A stretch of 8,250 nt of DNA from Desulfoplanes sp. (GTDB lineage: Bacteria; Desulfobacterota; Desulfovibrionia; Desulfovibrionales; Desulfomicrobiaceae). The stretch spans positions 1 through 8,250 of the forward strand of contig JAQVZR010000060.1 of the NCBI GenBank assembly GCA_028708105.1, in the 5' to 3' direction. Both the position numbers and the translations under genes were made by a program. Of this stretch, positions 5,472-8,250 are shown piece after piece. The notes under the pieces were generated by a model that had not been told where the DNA came from, did no database searches, and saw only the letters and a list, made by a program, of their open reading frames with translations. The first letter of the stretch is position 1. Each line of letters opens with the position of its first letter.

Positions 5472-6529
5472 GACATGGTCTCGGCATGTTCTTCGAATGT
5501 CTGCGCCAACTTCTGGAGTTCTGTCCCCAGGGTTTTGATGGTCTCCATGGTGACGGACTGATTGACAATGCGCCGGTCGATCCACTGGGCAATGTACAGA
5601 ATTTCCGTGTCACTGGTCATGACGGGGTGAGCTGTATTGACGATGCTGGAAATGAGATTTTTTTTGTTCTGATCAAGGGCCAGAATGGCTTTTTTGATCG
5701 TGTCCGCCGAGGCATCTATGATCTCCTGCTCTGTACTGTTCTGGTCAAGTCCCCAAAAGGCATAATAGGCGCTGTTGAGTTCGTTGCGCAGGACATGATA
5801 GTTTTCCATCTTTTTTGAAAAATGTGGAACGTCCGCGATCCTTGATATTATTTTGCCTGTATCACGCATTTTTTTGGCACATAGGCTAAAAAATTCTTTT
5901 TTTTGCTGGGAGGAAAGGGGCTTTTTGATCTCCTGCCCTTCTTTGCCTGGATAGGTTTTGAATACGGTGTCTGTTTCTTCTATGGTCCGGGCAAGACATT
6001 CTTCACCGTAGATTTTGAAGAGAAAGGATAGAGTGCACGGGGTGAGCACATAGGAGAGGATGGCCTGACGGGCCGTGTTCATATTCTGGCGGGGATAGCT
6101 CAGACCTGTGAGGTAAAGACCGTAGTGCATGTTCAATGTTTTGGCGTTCAAGGTGAAGAGTGCATTGCGGTCGGTATTGGCAAGACTGTGTGCTGGAAGG
6201 TAGTGGTTCAAGGCCAGAGTGATGAGGTCATCCAGAAAATCCAGGCTGACATAGCGGTCTTCTTCTCCGGACGGCTGGGGAGAGGCGGCAATTTCAGATA
6301 CCGCCTGGGTCGCTGTGGCATTTGTTGTCGTGGTATCTTCGGGAGTGGTTTTCAGGGATATCTGCCAGCGTTCCCCGGATGCCCTGGTTTGATTCTGACT
6401 GCTTTGCATGGAAGATTGCTGTATTTCAGGCTGACCAGCGTCCTTTGCGCCGCGGATAAAAAAAATGAGCATCGCAATCAAAGCCCCAAGAAGTACTGCA
6501 CCGCCAATGATCAAAATCGGTTTTTTCAT
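5468..6529 (-). CDS. Membrane-anchored protein of unknown function
   Basis: Not recognised. The 353 residues begin with MKKPILII and one hydrophobic segment (about 4-25, IGGAVLLGALIAMLIFF), read as an uncleaved signal anchor. A Gln/Ser/Thr-rich, low-complexity linker follows (about 32-90), then a mostly helical domain (about 93-353) that would probably lie in the periplasm. Features seen there include many Leu/Ile heptad-like stretches near the C-terminus (EILYIAQWIDRRIVNQ and on) and a few Cys. No enzymatic motif is visible. ATG at 6529 is preferred: GGGGTGG lies just upstream, while the GTG at 6535 would add only two residues and has a weaker site. It follows pfkA by about 110 bp on the same strand with no clear terminator between, and its stop overlaps the VOC gene start by 4 bp. 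Co-transcription with VOC is very likely, and with pfkA plausible. Confidence 0.82.
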   Translation of the reverse strand: MKKPILIIGGAVLLGALIAMLIFFIRGAKDAGQPEIQQSSMQSSQNQTRASGERWQISLKTTPEDTTTTNATATQAVSEIAASPQPSGEEDRYVSLDFLDDLITLALNHYLPAHSLANTDRNALFTLNAKTLNMHYGLYLTGLSYPRQNMNTARQAILSYVLTPCTLSFLFKIYGEECLARTIEETDTVFKTYPGKEGQEIKKPLSSQQKKEFFSLCAKKMRDTGKIISRIADVPHFSKKMENYHVLRNELNSAYYAFWGLDQNSTEQEIIDASADTIKKAILALDQNKKNLISSIVNTAHPVMTSDTEILYIAQWIDRRIVNQSVTMETIKTLGTELQKLAQTFEEHAETMS

Positions 6530-6640
6530 GTCCACCCCATGGAAAGCGTGTGTGTGAATGTTGTCCGTCCCGGGACGTATAGTGCCGGAGCACTGGCCGT
6601 TTGTGCCAGGGAAAAAGGTTCTGGATGGCGAATCGTTATC

Positions 6641-7945
6641 TTATTTTTCACATTTTTTCAAAAATTGCGGTTGTCCCGTGGACTCCAGCACCGAGCGCCA
6701 GTACATGGATTGGGTGTTGAGCCGACGGCGTTTTTGGGTAACCAGGTCCAGGGGGATATAGACATAGCGGTCCTGCAGGCGGGTTACGACCATGTTGGTT
6801 TTGCCAGCCATGCCTGCGTGCACGGCGTGCTGTCCCAGAAAACCACAATAAACCCGGTCATGGGCATTGGCCGGGATGGAACGGATAATATAGCTGGGAT
6901 CAATATACTTGAGGGTGATGGGGATGTCTTTGGCCTGGAAATAGTTTTTTATCTCCGTGCGCATGATATCGCAGATGTCTCCAAGAACGGGATTGCCTGA
7001 GGCGTCTTTTTTTTTGCTCCCGTTGCACAGATTCTGGCCGGCTCCTTCGGCTATGACCACCACCGCATGTTTCCGGGTGATCAGCCTGCGTTCCAGAGCC
7101 TGTAAAAAACCGTTTTCGCCTTGGAGTTCAAAGGGTTCTTCGGGAATAAGCACAAAGTTGACGTCTTTGAGGGCCAGGGTCGCTTCGGCGGCAATGAAAC
7201 CGGATTCCCGGCCCATCAGTTTGACAATCCCGATGCCATAGGGAGCACCCTGCGCCTCCACATGAGCACAGCGGATGGCCTCGGTGGCCTTGGCCACGGC
7301 GGAATCGAATCCAAAAGATTTGGGTACAAAGTGGATGTCATTGTCTATGGTCTTGGGAATGCCGATAATCGAGATTTTCAGATTTCTTTTTTTAATGCAT
7401 TGATGGATGTTTCTGGCCGCTTTCATGGTCCCGTCACCACCGATCATGAATAGGATATTGATGTTCATCCGTTCCAGGGCATCCACTATTTCTTCCGGGG
7501 CCTGGGGGCCTCGGGAAGAGGAGAGAATGGTGCCCCCGAATTCGTGGATGGCAGTAACATTTTTAGGAGTCAGTTCCATGATATCGTGGCCGTATGACGG
7601 AATGAAACCCTGCAAACCATAGCGTATGCCGATGGTCGAGGCTACATTGTAATGATGGTGTGCCTCCATGACGATGGCCCGGATAACGTCATTCAGGCCA
7701 GGGCAGAGGCCGCCGCAGGTTACCAGGGCGCATTTGGTTTTTGGGGGATCAAAATAGACCTTGTCTCTGGGGCCTGCTTCTTCAAAAGGAATAAGCAATT
7801 GTTCCGACGCGGCTTCTTCGATAACCTCAGGGCCCACGTGGATGACGATTTTTGCCTCCGAAGAAAAAAAAGGTCCGAAAGGTAGCGTGGTGGGGATTTT
7901 GGGAATTCCCAGAGTTTCTATTTGTGTATCGATTTTTGTGGGCAT
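6641..7945 (-). CDS. pfkA: 6-phosphofructokinase, group II (PPi-PFK lineage), predicted ATP-dependent
   Basis: Phosphorylates fructose 6-phosphate to fructose 1,6-bisphosphate, the committed step of glycolysis, in the cytoplasm. The 434 residues show an N-terminal extension of about 68 residues, then CGGLCPGLNDVIR (77-89), GYGLQGF-like IRYGLQGF (107-114), GGTILSSSRG (137-146), GGDGT (169-173), PKTIDNDI (197-204, catalytic Asp201), MGRESGF (244-250) and PEEPFEL (268-274). In this family the Gly of GGDGT goes with ATP use, whereas PPi enzymes have GGDD. The Lys of PKTIDND is the PPi-type residue, where classical ATP enzymes have Gly. The mixed pair is typical of the atypical ATP-PFKs of group II (also in trypanosomes and plants), so ATP is the predicted donor. 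Length fits that group rather than the 320-residue E. coli type. The start ATG has a weak GAGA site 8-10 nt upstream. It is first in a possible pfkA/membrane protein/VOC cluster. Confidence 0.94.
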   Translation of the reverse strand: MPTKIDTQIETLGIPKIPTTLPFGPFFSSEAKIVIHVGPEVIEEAASEQLLIPFEEAGPRDKVYFDPPKTKCALVTCGGLCPGLNDVIRAIVMEAHHHYNVASTIGIRYGLQGFIPSYGHDIMELTPKNVTAIHEFGGTILSSSRGPQAPEEIVDALERMNINILFMIGGDGTMKAARNIHQCIKKRNLKISIIGIPKTIDNDIHFVPKSFGFDSAVAKATEAIRCAHVEAQGAPYGIGIVKLMGRESGFIAAEATLALKDVNFVLIPEEPFELQGENGFLQALERRLITRKHAVVVIAEGAGQNLCNGSKKKDASGNPVLGDICDIMRTEIKNYFQAKDIPITLKYIDPSYIIRSIPANAHDRVYCGFLGQHAVHAGMAGKTNMVVTRLQDRYVYIPLDLVTQKRRRLNTQSMYWRSVLESTGQPQFLKKCEK

Positions 7946-8103
7946 AATCGTATCTCTTTGTCTACATTGTGTGCGATCGTTTATAAAAAGAGCAATACCT
8001 ATGCTTATTGCGCCTGATGTTGTCAGACTGCCAGGGCCCCTGTTCGTCTGGTTATGCTTCCGACCGGTATCAAATATTTCTGTCTGTTTTTGGTACAGAC
8101 CGG

Positions 8104-8155
8104 ATTATAACGTATACCGTTATTCCCGGGGCTGATTGAGACAGATACCGGGAAT
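8104..8155 (-). promoter_or_regulatory. pfkA: Possible pfkA promoter with overlapping inverted repeat
   Basis: On the minus strand a perfect -10 hexamer TATAAT lies at 8109-8104. At 17-bp spacing the -35 would fall at 8132-8127 (GCCCCG), which is not a sigma-70 hexamer. That position is overlapped by one half of an inverted repeat, ATTCCCGG (8122-8129) with CCGGGAAT (8148-8155), separated by 18 bp. A poor -35 with an adjacent dyad suggests regulator control, but no regulator is identified. The leader would be about 150 nt. Confidence 0.35.
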
Positions 8156-8192
8156 TTGATCAAAGGTCCATGGTCTTATGGTAAAGGCGATC

Positions 8193-8250
8193 TAAACCAA
8201 ACCACGTTTGAGGAGTGGAATTTTTTTTCACCGCGAAGAACGCTAAGGAA
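8193..8250. mobile_element. MITE-like repeat, second copy, cut by the window end
   Basis: The first 21 bp (8193-8213) are identical to the left end of the element at 2055-2253. After a short variable stretch, a T-run and CACCGCgAAGAACGCTAAGGAA repeat its left arm with one substitution. Same orientation as the first copy, about 6.1 kb away. The right half lies outside the window. The left flank again places TA at the outer end. Confidence 0.65.

Noticed and set aside
5472..5585. N-terminal extension of the VOC protein by 38 codons
   Set aside because: It lies wholly inside the upstream coding region, is rich in His and Arg typical of a shadow frame, and the VOC fold starts at the ATG at 5471, which overlaps the upstream stop.
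6567..6594. Small palindromes GTCCCGGGAC and AGTGC/GCACT between pfkA and the membrane protein gene as a terminator
   Set aside because: Stems are only 5 bp and no T-run follows on the minus strand, so they do not support transcription stopping there.
6125..7000. Open frame of 291 codons on the plus strand
   Set aside because: It runs antisense across the end of pfkA, the gap and the start of the membrane protein gene. It has no recognisable domain or ribosome site, and both overlapped genes are better supported.

Overview
The window looks like a chromosomal segment of an anaerobic, probably sulfate-reducing member of the Desulfobacterota (Desulfovibrionales-like). This is inferred from gene content, not from a marker gene. 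The strongest hint is a sigma-54 enhancer-binding activator beside a small NifX/MTH1175-like protein. That pairing resembles the regulation of the orange-protein (ORP) operons described in Desulfovibrio vulgaris. The rest is housekeeping: GreA, a sirtuin, a VOC-fold protein and a group II 6-phosphofructokinase. There are no tRNA or rRNA genes, CRISPR arrays, phage genes or intact transposases.

Left part (1-2054, plus strand): a PAS / AAA+ / Fis-type HTH activator is followed by a 105-residue NifX-like protein. The gap between them holds a -24/-12 (sigma-54) promoter candidate with correct GG-N10-GC geometry and an inverted repeat just upstream that could be the activator site. The gap therefore reads as a promoter that the activator would drive for its neighbour. 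The activator is odd: the Walker B Asp is Thr, and its PAS domain carries three clustered Cys.

Repeat boundary (2055-2253, with a second partial copy from 8193 to the window end): a roughly 200-bp palindromic, MITE-like element. It has short terminal inverted repeats and TA at both ends. Its internal hairpin arms are built from repeated CGCnAAGrA units. The two copies are in the same orientation and bracket all the genes between them.

Middle (2254-4890): greA on the minus strand has a strong sigma-70 promoter, a leader containing its own intrinsic-terminator-like hairpin, and a clear terminator after the gene. About 600 bp without recognisable genes follow. A Sir2-family deacetylase on the plus strand is then convergent with the next minus-strand operon. 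The convergent gap is full of secondary structure: a 9-bp outer stem enclosing a perfect 14-bp hairpin and a 14-bp palindrome, then a further terminator-like hairpin.

Right part (4896-8192, minus strand): pfkA, a membrane-anchored protein of unknown function and a VOC-family protein are arranged head to tail. The last two overlap by 4 bp (ATGA) and are probably translationally coupled. pfkA has its own upstream region with a TATAAT -10 box and an 8-bp inverted repeat lying over the expected -35 position.
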